DNA from: Candidatus Lachnoclostridium pullistercoris | Lineage (GTDB): Bacteria; Bacillota; Clostridia; Lachnospirales; Lachnospiraceae | DNA length: 62,893 nt | NCBI GenBank assembly: GCA_019119775.1 | Contig: DWWL01000026.1 | Coordinates: 1 to 62,893, forward strand | Reading direction: 5' to 3' | Part shown: positions 43,537 to 51,903 of the stretch, in pieces | Layout of the letters: every line of letters begins with the position of its first letter | Position numbering within the stretch: the first letter of the stretch is position 1 | Translations under genes and position numbers: made by a program | The notes under the pieces: generated by a model | What the model saw: the letters and a program-made list of their open reading frames with translations, nothing else | Told to the model about the DNA's origin: nothing | Databases searched by the model: none

Positions 43537-43587
43537 CAGAGGGGAAAACTGACATCAAGCTTGCTTGTGAGTAAGTTTTCCCGTCTG
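43537..43587 (-). other. Inverted repeat after the ANTAR gene
   Basis: CAGACGGGAAAACT and AGTTTTCCCCTCTG pair with one mismatch, just after the ANTAR gene. No clear T-run; it may still end or stabilise that transcript. Confidence 0.5.
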
Positions 43588-43609
43588 TTGCGATATTTTG
43601 CGGCCGGAA

Positions 43610-44188
43610 CTATTTTACAGCTTCTCCGTAGGCTTTCAGCATCGTTTTCGCCACCTCGGCCATGGTTTTTCCCTTATCCATGGACAATTTCCGGATGTAT
43701 CGGAAGGCTTCTTTCTCAGTCATGCTCTGCCTCTCCATGATCAGGCCCTTGGCCCGCTCAATGTGCTTCCTGCCTTCCAGCGCCTCCCTCGTCCTGTCGA
43801 TCTCCTGCTTCATGCCTTTTATCTGCCGGTATTCATGCTCCGCGATCTTGATGGCCGGAATCAGAGTGTTCTCGTCTGCCGGCTTTGCCACGTAGCCCAT
43901 CACATCCAGCTCCGCCGCCTTCTCGGCAGTCTCCTTATTCCGGTCGGCTGTCAGGATAATGACAAAGCCGGCCAGCTGCTCCTCATTGATCACTCTGACT
44001 GCCTCCAGACCGGTCATCACCGGCATATGAATATCCATGATCACAAAATCCGGTCTGGTGTCTCTGCAGACCGTCACCGCGTCCATTCCGTCCTCTGCCT
44101 CGCCGGCTACCTCGTAGCCGTTGCTCTCTAATATTTCCCGGACATATCTGCGAATTAATCCCTCATCATCAGCAATAACTGCCCTCAT
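43610..44188 (-). CDS. ANTAR-domain response regulator (transcription antiterminator)
   Basis: 192 residues. Receiver domain 1-120 with acidic Asp7/Asp8, phospho-acceptor Asp52 (VIMDIHMP), Thr80 and Lys102 (AKPAD). A coiled linker is followed by a C-terminal ANTAR domain (~130-185: 'RKHIERAKGLIMERQSMTEKEAFRYIRKLSMDKGKTMAEVAKTML'). ANTAR regulators such as EutV and AmiR bind paired hexaloop RNA hairpins and prevent terminator formation. A matching leader lies 130-260 bases downstream. No histidine kinase is adjacent, so the signal source is unknown. It comes 37 bases after aroK in the same direction. Confidence 0.93.
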   Translation of the reverse strand: MRAVIADDEGLIRRYVREILESNGYEVAGEAEDGMDAVTVCRDTRPDFVIMDIHMPVMTGLEAVRVINEEQLAGFVIILTADRNKETAEKAAELDVMGYVAKPADENTLIPAIKIAEHEYRQIKGMKQEIDRTREALEGRKHIERAKGLIMERQSMTEKEAFRYIRKLSMDKGKTMAEVAKTMLKAYGEAVK

Positions 44189-44225
44189 ACTTTTTACATT
44201 CCCTTCGTTTTCCCCGGAAAATGCC

Positions 44226-44747
44226 TTATTTCTCCCTCGCTGCCATCTCCTGTCTGATCATCTCTGCCAGATGTCCCGCCGATTCCTCCGGCGTCAGATC
44301 CATTTCGTCAAAAGTCACATCCGCGTATCGTTCGTAATAGGGGGTTCTCTCGTCGTACAGTTTCCGGAGAGTCATCCCGTTTTTCAGCACCACGCCCCGC
44401 TCCACCGGATTGCCGATCCGGCGGGACATTTCCTCAAAGCTCAGCTTTAAGTACACCACAATGCTGATATCCTTTAAGTTTTCCATCGCTTCTTTCCCGT
44501 AGATCACGCTTCCTCCCGGGGCGATCACACAGCCGTCCATCTTCAGCCCGGCATTGACCCTGTTTTCAATCTTCAGAAACCCATCGTCTCCCTCATCGGC
44601 GATGATCTCCTTCAGAAGCCTTTTTTCCTCCGCCTCTATGATCCGGTCCACATCCACAAATGAAAATCCCAGCAATTTTGCCAGTTTCTCCCCCAGAGTG
44701 CTCTTTCCGGATGCGGGCATTCCGATCAGCGTCACATTTTTCTTCAT
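44226..44747 (-). CDS. aroK: Shikimate kinase
   Basis: 173 residues. P-loop 'IGMPASGKSTLGEKLAKLLG', 'FVDVDRIIE' (Asp pair that binds shikimate), 'IENRVNAGL' region, 'VIAPGGSVIYG' and the lid arginine in 'RRIGNP.ERG'. It phosphorylates shikimate at the 3-hydroxyl in the aromatic amino-acid pathway. No other aro gene lies in the window, and position 60-like 'DDGFLKIENR' differs from canonical 'EXXFR', so another small-molecule kinase cannot be excluded. It overlaps the flavin reductase gene by ATGA. Confidence 0.85.
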   Translation of the reverse strand: MKKNVTLIGMPASGKSTLGEKLAKLLGFSFVDVDRIIEAEEKRLLKEIIADEGDDGFLKIENRVNAGLKMDGCVIAPGGSVIYGKEAMENLKDISIVVYLKLSFEEMSRRIGNPVERGVVLKNGMTLRKLYDERTPYYERYADVTFDEMDLTPEESAGHLAEMIRQEMAAREK

Positions 44748-45319
44748 ACTTTCCGCCTCTTTTTCTGGACGGAATAGCCGAATTTCCCCACAGCCTTCCC
44801 CAGTTCCCGGTATTCTCCGTGGGAATAGGCGATCAGCCCCGTTCCGTTCAAGTCAAATTTTCCTTTTTCATTCATGTATTTCTCGTCCACATCCACAGCG
44901 ACAACTTCCGCCATAAACATATCGTGGGAACCCAGATGCTTGATCTCTGTCACCCGGCACTCAATGTTTACCGGACACTCCTCGATGATGGGAGCGGAAA
45001 CCTTCGACGCTTTCCCCGGAGTCAGTCCCGTTTCCTTCCATTTGTCCACATCCCGGCCCGATCTCACGCCGCAGTAGTCCGCCGCAAAGGCGGTTTTTCT
45101 GGTGGTCAGATTGATCACAAACTCTCCTGTCTCTTTCAGCATATGGTAGGAATACCGTTCCGGCTTCACAGAAACATAGGTCATCGGAGGATCAGAGCAG
45201 ATCGTCCCTGTCCACGCGATTGTGATAATATTGGTATTTCCTTTTTTATCCGCTGCCGTGACCATAGCCGCCGGCACCGGATAGACCATATTTCCCGGCT
45301 TCCACGTCTGCCTTGCCAT
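44744..45319 (-). CDS. Flavin reductase-like FMN-binding protein
   Basis: 191 residues from ATG 45319, with GGAAGGA upstream; an ATG at 45337 is less favoured. The sequence 'MVYPVPAAMVTAADKKGNTNIITIAWTGTICSDPPMTYVSVKPERYSYHMLKETGEFVINL' is typical of the flavin-reductase split-barrel family. Members use FMN and NAD(P)H or act as flavin redox carriers. It precedes aroK with a four-base overlap; the functional link is unclear. Confidence 0.9.
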   Translation of the reverse strand: MARQTWKPGNMVYPVPAAMVTAADKKGNTNIITIAWTGTICSDPPMTYVSVKPERYSYHMLKETGEFVINLTTRKTAFAADYCGVRSGRDVDKWKETGLTPGKASKVSAPIIEECPVNIECRVTEIKHLGSHDMFMAEVVAVDVDEKYMNEKGKFDLNGTGLIAYSHGEYRELGKAVGKFGYSVQKKRRKV

Positions 45320-45356
45320 AGCTATCCTTCCTTTCATAAGGTTTTCCTATAGAATA

Positions 45357-45387
45357 ACAAAAAATGAGGGCGATGTACACCCTCATT
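45357..45387 (-). terminator. Intrinsic terminator of the pyrophosphatase gene
   Basis: Minus strand AATGAGGG...CCCTCATT followed by TTTTTT, between 45438 and 45319. Confidence 0.82.
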
Positions 45388-45437
45388 CTCTGTTTCTCTT
45401 CGATTTATCTCCTGATCAGAGCATTTTTCCTCCGCCG

Positions 45438-47096
45438 TCAGTTCTGAACCGCGATCATAATGGCGGGGATCAGCTGTTTCTTTCTGGAAACCACTCCCGG
45501 CAGGTGAACCACGGTCCCGTAATTTTCATCCACCGTTCCGTGGAGAGCGGAAACCACCATCTGTTCTGAGCCCTGTCCTTCACAGATCAGGTCCGTAGAT
45601 TCCGTCAGAATATTGGTGAGCATAAAGAACATCATATCCATGCCCTTTTCTTCCCGCTCTTTCTGCGCGTACGGGATCAGCCGGCCCTTCAGTTCCTCCA
45701 GCTCATCTGCGTTCACAGAACTGATCTGTCCCACGCCGAAGGTCTTTTTGCCCGCCGTGAAACGTTTGAAATCCTGATAGAAGATCTCGCTCTCTGTCTT
45801 TCCTTTCAGATCGCTGGCTGCCGCAAACATCTCTCCCGCATATTTTTCCACCTGGATGCCGGCGATCTCCGCCAGCTCCAGAGCTGCCTTTTTGTCCACC
45901 TCTGTGCAGGTGGGGGAGCGGAACAGAAGCGTGTCTGAGATAATAGCGCTGCAAAGCAGGCCGGCGATCTGCCGCTCCGGCTTGATCCCCGCCTCCCGGT
46001 ACATCTGATACACGATCGTGCCGGTGCAGCCCAGGGGCTGGTTGCGGAAAAATACGGGAGAAATCGTCTCGATGGTTCCCAGCTTGTGGTGGTCGATGAT
46101 CTCCAGGATCTCGGCGCTCTCCACACCGTCCACTGCCTGAGTCTTCTCATTATGGTCTACCAGGATCACCTGTTTTCCTCTGGCGCCCAGCAGGTTCCGG
46201 CGGGAGATCATGCCCCAGTATTTCCCTTCTTTGTCCAGAATGGGGAAATCTCTGTAGCGCTTGCTGGCCATCACATCCCGGATATCCTCGATATAGTCGT
46301 CTCTCTCAAATGTCACCAGATTTTCCGTCTTCATAAAATAGCTGATGGGCATACTCTGGTTGATCAGTCTGGCTGCCGTAAATGCGTCGTAGGGGGTCGT
46401 CATCACCGTGCAGCCTCTCTCCTGAGCCAGCTTGCGGATGGTCATGGACACCGCCGCGCCCTCGCAGACGATGATGCAGTCCGCCTCCATCTCAATGGCG
46501 CACAGCTGGGACTCGTACCGGTTGCCCAAAATCACCAGGTCGTGGGGCTGGATGTAATACTCCATCATATCCGGATTGGCCGCCGCGATCAGCACCTTGC
46601 CCTGGTTAAAATAAGCGTCCTCATCTCCGATGATAATCAGACCTTCCAGCGTCTCCACAATATTGGAATACTGAGTATTGGCCTTGGACATAATGCTGCT
46701 GTCATACACGTTCATGTAGGATTTTGTGATATCTCCCACAGTGATCAGGCCCTCCAGCGTGCCGTTGTCCTTCAGCACCGGCAGCGTCACCGCCCCTGCC
46801 TCCTGCATCAGATTCCACGCCTTTTTCAGGGAAATATTCCTGTTGACGCCGGCTGTCTTGCGGATCTCTATATCCTTCACCTGGGTCCTCACATCCCGGA
46901 TGAGCTCCGGCTCCTCCACTCCGAAATAATCCAGCACAAATTTCGTCTCCCGGCTGATATTTCCAGCCCGGCCGGGCACATATTTTCCGCCGGTGACTGC
47001 CCGCTTCAGGCTCGCATAGCTGATGGCCGAACAGATAGAATCCGTATCCGGATTCTTGTGGCCAATCACTATGGTCCTTCTCTCCTTCTGATCCAT
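45438..47096 (-). CDS. CBS-domain manganese-dependent inorganic pyrophosphatase
   Basis: 552 residues from ATG 47096 with AGGAGG six bases upstream; the frame is open further back, but no site is found there. Family II (DHH) pyrophosphatase split by a regulatory insert: N-terminal 'VIGHKNPDTDSICSAISYA' (His13, Asp17, Asp19), a CBS domain (60-130), a DRTGG-like domain, a second CBS domain, then 'EIIDHHKLG' and the C-terminal DHHA2 domain. It hydrolyses pyrophosphate. In the family the CBS pair binds adenine nucleotides and diadenosine polyphosphates, which tune activity. It is monocistronic, with a terminator. Confidence 0.93.
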   Translation of the reverse strand: MDQKERRTIVIGHKNPDTDSICSAISYASLKRAVTGGKYVPGRAGNISRETKFVLDYFGVEEPELIRDVRTQVKDIEIRKTAGVNRNISLKKAWNLMQEAGAVTLPVLKDNGTLEGLITVGDITKSYMNVYDSSIMSKANTQYSNIVETLEGLIIIGDEDAYFNQGKVLIAAANPDMMEYYIQPHDLVILGNRYESQLCAIEMEADCIIVCEGAAVSMTIRKLAQERGCTVMTTPYDAFTAARLINQSMPISYFMKTENLVTFERDDYIEDIRDVMASKRYRDFPILDKEGKYWGMISRRNLLGARGKQVILVDHNEKTQAVDGVESAEILEIIDHHKLGTIETISPVFFRNQPLGCTGTIVYQMYREAGIKPERQIAGLLCSAIISDTLLFRSPTCTEVDKKAALELAEIAGIQVEKYAGEMFAAASDLKGKTESEIFYQDFKRFTAGKKTFGVGQISSVNADELEELKGRLIPYAQKEREEKGMDMMFFMLTNILTESTDLICEGQGSEQMVVSALHGTVDENYGTVVHLPGVVSRKKQLIPAIMIAVQN

Positions 47097-47391
47097 TTCG
47101 TACCTCCTGCACCTCCACGCTTCACAATCTATTAACATGGAGTTCATATCTTATTCACATTTGTTTTTTATACTAAGTGCATAGAAAGAAAAGTTTTCCA
47201 TTTCCGAATATAGACAAATTGCACATAGATTTTTCATAATTGCCCCGGTTGTCTCTGACACCGGGGTCTCCTCATGTTTCCCCTGTTTTTCCGGTTTTCC
47301 TGGTTCCCCTTTCGGGTTCGCCCTGCTTTTGCTCTTTTCCACTCCCGGGCCGGCCGCAGGCCGGCCCGAATCTCTCATTCTGCCCTGCAGA
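47097..47391. other. Gene-free interval with two hairpins
   Basis: 295 bases between the pyrophosphatase and glucokinase genes. CCCCGGT...ACCGGGG (about 47252-47275) and CGGGCCGGCC-GCA-GGCCGGCCCG (47345-47369) are strong hairpins without T-runs; the second follows the glucokinase stop on the minus strand. An AT-rich block at 47160-47235 likely holds the pyrophosphatase promoter, but no convincing boxes were found. Confidence 0.5.
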
Positions 47392-48336
47392 TCAGTCCAG
47401 GATCAGCTTTGCGGCTCCGTAGATGCCGGCGTCATTTCCCAGCTTCGCCAGGCTGATGATTCCCTTGTTGTCGGAAATGGGAGAATAATATTTATAATAT
47501 TTGTCGATCAGGTCCGTCAGATAAGTTCCTGCTCTGGACACGCCTCCGCCCACTACAAAGCACTCCGGATCCACGGTCAGCGCCACATGGGAAAACACCA
47601 GTCCAAGGTAGCGGGCTGCCGTCTCAGCCACCTCAGCCGCCATCTCATCTCCGGCTTTCGCCGCATCCAGCACGTTTTTCGCCGAAACTCTGTCTCCAAA
47701 TTTTCTCATTGCAGACGGTCTGTCGGAAGCTGCCATGGCTCTTCTCGCCTCTCTGGCAATGCCGGTGGCGGAAGCCACCTGCTCCAGACATCCCTGTCCG
47801 CCGCAGTTGCAGTGCTCCTTCTCCTCGTCTCTCACGTGGAAATGGCCGATCTCTCCGCCCAGGCCGTGGCGTCCCGCCACGATTTTTCCGTCCAGGATCA
47901 CCCCGCCGCCGACTCCGGTGCCTAAAGTCACCATCACGATGTCATGGTAGCCTTTTCCGCCGCCCTGCCACATTTCTCCCAGGGCCGCCACATTGGCATC
48001 ATTTCCGCTCTTAACTTTCATGCCGTTTAAAAGGGCACTCAGCTCCTTCTCCGGGTTCTTGTCGCGCCAGCCCAGATTCACGCATGTTTCCACGTATCCG
48101 TTAGGCAGGACCGGTCCGGGAAGGCCCATTCCGGCTCCCAGCACATCCTCTTCCTTCAGGTTTTTCTCCGCCATTTTTTTCTTGATGGAAGCGGCGATAT
48201 CTTCCAGAATAAAGGCGCCGTCATTTTCTTTTCTCGTGGTAATCTCCCACTTCTCCTCCAGCGCTCCGTTCTCCTCAAAAAGCCCCATCTTCACCGTTGT
48301 TCCGCCGATGTCGATTCCAAAGATTTTCTTTGACAT
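47392..48336 (-). CDS. ROK-family glucokinase
   Basis: 314 residues. 'IFGIDIGGTTVKMGLF' phosphate-binding start, 'NDANVAALGEMWQGGGKG', 'VMVTLGTGVGGGVILDGKI', the ROK zinc motif 'CNCGGQGCLEQVASA', 'GLGGEIGHFHV' (catalytic region). It phosphorylates glucose from sugar uptake without PTS. It follows the DUF5711 gene by 28 bases, so the pair is probably co-transcribed. Confidence 0.93.
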   Translation of the reverse strand: MSKKIFGIDIGGTTVKMGLFEENGALEEKWEITTRKENDGAFILEDIAASIKKKMAEKNLKEEDVLGAGMGLPGPVLPNGYVETCVNLGWRDKNPEKELSALLNGMKVKSGNDANVAALGEMWQGGGKGYHDIVMVTLGTGVGGGVILDGKIVAGRHGLGGEIGHFHVRDEEKEHCNCGGQGCLEQVASATGIAREARRAMAASDRPSAMRKFGDRVSAKNVLDAAKAGDEMAAEVAETAARYLGLVFSHVALTVDPECFVVGGGVSRAGTYLTDLIDKYYKYYSPISDNKGIISLAKLGNDAGIYGAAKLILD

Positions 48337-48364
48337 AACTGCCTCCCTCTTTTTCTTTTGATTA

Positions 48365-49618
48365 TCACTGCAGCCGGATCTCCTTCATCACCTGCGGCCC
48401 CGTGACGATAACCGAGCTGCCGCTGCGGCCCTGGTTGATCTGCTGGATCTCCATTCCCAGTTCTCCCGCATATCTTAAGTTTCCGCCGGTGCTGTATATC
48501 TGGCATGCTTCCTCATTATAAAGTATCACCATGTCTCTGGATATGTCCACATGTTTATACTGGAAATTAAACTCGGCCGAAAATACCGGTTCTCCGCTTA
48601 CCCGGTACAGCTCCAGCCGGTACGGATTTTCTCCTCCGGAAGTGCGCACAATAAACCCGGCGTACTGGTCCGAATAAAATACGGTCTGTATGCTTTCCTC
48701 CGGCTGCGCCTGGCTGGTCAGCTCCACCGCTGCCTGGTTTCTGGAGGAAAAGAAGCTGATGCCCCGGTCTGTGAACGCGCAGGCGTGGGTTTCGTCAGGA
48801 TAAATCACCCTGGCTGCGATGGAATCAGCAAATTCTTCATCGAAACCGCCTACCAGATGCTTCTGATTCTGTCCGATCTCCGAAAAATCATAAAATACGA
48901 CCCTGTTTTTTAATTCTCCCCCGTCCACATACATAAAGGACGCGATCGTCTGGCTGCCGTCCGGGGAAAGGGCGATATCCACCGGATAGCCGTCCCCCGA
49001 CATGGCGGAGCGCACAGTCAGGTCGATCGTGCTGCCGTCCCGGTTATAGTACTGAATGTAGCTGGCGCCGGAATCTTCCAGCACAGCCGCCGTGACGCCG
49101 GTCTGGGAAACCACCGCCTTCACCACCGGAAGAACGGTGGACGCCTGCCCCAGCACTCCTGTCAGATCACATATGTAAATGCTGTTCCCCTGCAGGTCCG
49201 CGACCACAGCGTAGTCTCCGTTCACGCAGGCCGCCGGATTCTTCATCTCATAACTGGTCATCCAGACAGTATTTCCCTTGGAATCCACATAGGACATTCC
49301 GTCTCTTGTATATTTCAGAACATTGGTGCCGAAATTCTCATATTTTGCTGTCGCTCCCTCTTCCACCGGTGTCTCCCAGACTACCTGGTACTCGGTGTAC
49401 AGTCTCTGCGCCAGATAATACCGAAAGCCGAAAGCCATGGCGACGGCGGCGGCTAGAAGCAGAAGGATCCACAGGCGGCGTTTTCCTTTTTTTCTGCGGC
49501 CGTCCTCCCCGGAAGCCGCTTCTTCCTGAACCGCCCGGCGCTCCTCTCCCGCGGAAATGACCTGCCTTTTCAGCTCTCTTTTTTTCCGTTCCCTGTTCAT
49601 GGAACTCATATCGCTCAT
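48365..49618 (-). CDS. DUF5711-type membrane-anchored beta-propeller-like protein
   Basis: 417 residues. A charged cytoplasmic N-terminus (about 45 residues), one membrane segment (LWILLLLAAAVAMAFGFRYYLA, ~50-70), then ~340 extracellular residues with repeated beta strands ('DGMSYVDSKGNTVWM', 'SIYICDLTG', 'PDGSQTIASF'), like a WD/PQQ-type propeller. Such DUF5711 proteins are found in Lachnospiraceae; the role is not known. It is upstream of glucokinase in one unit. Confidence 0.8.
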   Translation of the reverse strand: MSDMSSMNRERKKRELKRQVISAGEERRAVQEEAASGEDGRRKKGKRRLWILLLLAAAVAMAFGFRYYLAQRLYTEYQVVWETPVEEGATAKYENFGTNVLKYTRDGMSYVDSKGNTVWMTSYEMKNPAACVNGDYAVVADLQGNSIYICDLTGVLGQASTVLPVVKAVVSQTGVTAAVLEDSGASYIQYYNRDGSTIDLTVRSAMSGDGYPVDIALSPDGSQTIASFMYVDGGELKNRVVFYDFSEIGQNQKHLVGGFDEEFADSIAARVIYPDETHACAFTDRGISFFSSRNQAAVELTSQAQPEESIQTVFYSDQYAGFIVRTSGGENPYRLELYRVSGEPVFSAEFNFQYKHVDISRDMVILYNEEACQIYSTGGNLRYAGELGMEIQQINQGRSGSSVIVTGPQVMKEIRLQ

Positions 49619-49698
49619 ACCATGCTGTCTCCTGAAAATGGTTGTCTTTTACATACCAACAGTATACAACATTTCTTCAGGAAACGCATTACCTTTTT

Positions 49699-51168
49699 CT
49701 ATGGGAGAATCAATTTCTGGCCTGCCTTGATCTTGTTCACATCGTCCAGTCCGTTCAGCCTGCAGATCTCTTCCACCCGGCTCAAATCGTGATATCTGCG
49801 CAGGCAGATGCCGTAGAGCGTTTCTCCCGGCTGCACCACGTATGTACTGGCCGTCTCCAGGGCTTCTCCCACTGCCTCCATCTGCTCGTCCGCCTCCTCC
49901 AAAGACGGGATGTGGACCGGGTCAGATGACGTTTCGTTCTCCTCTTTTTGGGCGCCGGCCGCGGATGTCCCATCGGAAGCGCCTTCTGCTTCATCCCCGG
50001 TCATTCCTTCCAGCCTGTCCTCCGTTTCTTCCGGCCTGTCCTCTTTTCCGGAGGACGCCGTTTTCCCGGACTGGTTCCCTTTCTCACTGTCCAGCTCCCC
50101 TGAGCTTTCTTCCCCCTCTGCTCCCGGGCCGGCTGCCGTTTCAGACTTGTCTCCCTTTTCACCGGTCACTTCTTCCCGGCCGGATCCCCCTTCTGCTCCG
50201 GCCCCGTCCGTCTCTCCGGACTCTCCTTCTTCTCCCCTCTCTCCTGCCGTCAGGCTGTCTTTTTCCTCCCCGCCGCTGTCCCCGGAACCAGGCGTGCCGG
50301 CCCCCAGTGTCTCCGGAAGAACCGTAGTCCCCGTCTCCAGCACCAGTTCCGGCTCTTCCAGCCCGTAGTCCTCCAAGATCTCAGACCCGGCCGGGAGCAC
50401 TGACACTAAAACGCTCTCCATATCTTTCATCTTGTGGTAATTGTTAAACATCACAATGCCGCCGGCCAGCACGGCGACAGAAAGAGCCCCGCAGATGCCT
50501 CCAAGCACGCTGACCGTGCTCCTTCTCTCCTCTGCCTCCTCCTTCCGCTCTTCCATCTTTCTGCGGAAATCCCGGATCACCGTATCGTCCGCTCCGGCAT
50601 CCACCCGCTTTATATCCTTTCTCGCGATCATGTAATCCTGCATCATCTGGTTCCGCTCATAGTAGATGCTGTATCCCCTCAGCTTGTAAAAGCCGTCGTC
50701 CGACGCAATGTAAAGGGCCTCCTCACCTTCCAGCCCGGAATTCAGATACATGATCATATTTTTTCCCGGAAAATATTTGCTGTGCTGTTTCCAGTAATTT
50801 AACGGGCTCAGCTGTGAACCGGGAGCACCGCACAGAAACCAGCCCTGAACATTTCTCTTGGGAAACATTTCCTCCATGTCCCGGTAAGCCTGTTTCCACG
50901 CCTGATCGTTTAAATCCACCCGCTCTTCCCCGCAGGCCACGCCTTCCATCTCCAGCGCCCCGTCTATAAAAATGTACGGCGCGCCGTTATCTTCTTCCGA
51001 ACTGCCAAGCAAAAGGCCGCACCGCAGGTCCTCGCCGCCTGTCGGATACAGCCTTCTTAAGTAAGTATTCACATAATCTTCTACATATAATTTTACAACC
51101 TGATCCCGCTCCCCGATCTGCCTCACATTTTTGGGCAGTTTCGGATAGGGATTATAAAGTTCTCCCAT
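49699..51168 (-). CDS. Membrane protein with MPN/JAMM-like N-terminus and LysM C-terminus
   Basis: 489 residues from ATG 51168; a GTG at 51177 is possible. Residues 30-160 resemble an MPN/JAMM domain ('LRCGLLLGSSEEDNG...', 'VQGWFLCGAPGSQLSPLNYWKQHSKYF', 'NMIMYLNSG'), but the zinc HxHP is replaced by FLCGAPG, so it would be inactive. One membrane segment lies at about 230-250 (LGGICGALSVAVLAGGIVMF). Then comes a 180-residue Glu/Gly/Ser-rich linker and a LysM domain at the end (YVVQPGETLYGICLRRYHDLSRVEEICRLNGLDD). It probably reaches the peptidoglycan or cortex. Role unknown. Confidence 0.8.
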   Translation of the reverse strand: MGELYNPYPKLPKNVRQIGERDQVVKLYVEDYVNTYLRRLYPTGGEDLRCGLLLGSSEEDNGAPYIFIDGALEMEGVACGEERVDLNDQAWKQAYRDMEEMFPKRNVQGWFLCGAPGSQLSPLNYWKQHSKYFPGKNMIMYLNSGLEGEEALYIASDDGFYKLRGYSIYYERNQMMQDYMIARKDIKRVDAGADDTVIRDFRRKMEERKEEAEERRSTVSVLGGICGALSVAVLAGGIVMFNNYHKMKDMESVLVSVLPAGSEILEDYGLEEPELVLETGTTVLPETLGAGTPGSGDSGGEEKDSLTAGERGEEGESGETDGAGAEGGSGREEVTGEKGDKSETAAGPGAEGEESSGELDSEKGNQSGKTASSGKEDRPEETEDRLEGMTGDEAEGASDGTSAAGAQKEENETSSDPVHIPSLEEADEQMEAVGEALETASTYVVQPGETLYGICLRRYHDLSRVEEICRLNGLDDVNKIKAGQKLILP

Positions 51169-51229
51169 GTGATTCACCCCGCTATCGTTTTATCTTAAAA
51201 AGGATAGCACAGTTCTCACAAAAAACTTG

Positions 51230-51829
51230 TCAAACGGACGCGGTCCTGTCCCATAACTTTTCGACAAAATAAATGCTCTCGCTGATGCGGTCTGCCAGCC
51301 TCATCACCACCGAAAGGCGGATGCTCTGCAGCATGAGCGGATCATGACTGCCGCAGCTTCCCACAATGCCGGTGATGAACAGATCTCCCACCTCCCGCAG
51401 CTCCTTGCTCACTCCAAGTCCCGGCTTTAACGGTCCTTTTCCCAGGGTAATGTAACCTACATGCTCCGCATTTCCCACAGAAGCGTCCACAGCCACTGTC
51501 AGATATCCCGGATATTTCCACTTCGCCACCTTCAGATACTCTTCCAGATTCATGGCGTGGACCGGTTTCTCCAGAGTTCCCAGAACCTTCACATTCTTCA
51601 TCCGCTTTTCCCTCAGCTTATAGCCGATTAAGGGTCCCAGACTGTCTCCGGTGGACCGGTCGGTTCCGATGCAGAGGAACAAAACTCCCTTCCACCTTCC
51701 GCTCTCCAGCTCCCCGCTTATCATCCGGTACAGCTGAAGGGCAAAATTTTCGATCTCCCTCTCCTTTTTTCCGTCGTAATAATATATTTCGCGGCTCCCG
51801 CACAGCCGAATCCGTTCCAACAATTTCAT
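51230..51829 (-). CDS. YyaC-type spore protein (germination-protease-like fold)
   Basis: 199 residues from ATG 51829 with GGCGGGATG in front; a longer frame to 51877 has no site. Signature 'LFLCIGTDRSTGDSLGPLIGYKL', 'VDASVGNAEHVGYITLGKGPLKPGLGVSKELREVGDLFITGIVG', as in the B. subtilis sporulation protein YyaC, a relative of GPR-like peptidases. It points to an endospore-forming host. It lies 61 bases after the LysM gene ends (next upstream gene is 51904), and may belong to the same sporulation-linked group. Confidence 0.85.
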   Translation of the reverse strand: MKLLERIRLCGSREIYYYDGKKEREIENFALQLYRMISGELESGRWKGVLFLCIGTDRSTGDSLGPLIGYKLREKRMKNVKVLGTLEKPVHAMNLEEYLKVAKWKYPGYLTVAVDASVGNAEHVGYITLGKGPLKPGLGVSKELREVGDLFITGIVGSCGSHDPLMLQSIRLSVVMRLADRISESIYFVEKLWDRTASV

Positions 51830-51903
51830 ATCATCCCGCCTGTAATTCATTTTATACTTTATTATAGGCATGGACATTTCTCTTTATGCACGGGAAGGAC
51901 AGG

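Noticed and set aside
46086-47135. 349-residue plus-strand frame
   Set aside because: It is antisense to the pyrophosphatase; composition (His- and Leu-rich) is that of a shadow frame.
49842-50368. Plus-strand Ser/Pro-rich frames
   Set aside because: They are opposite the Glu/Gly/Ser-rich linker of the LysM protein.
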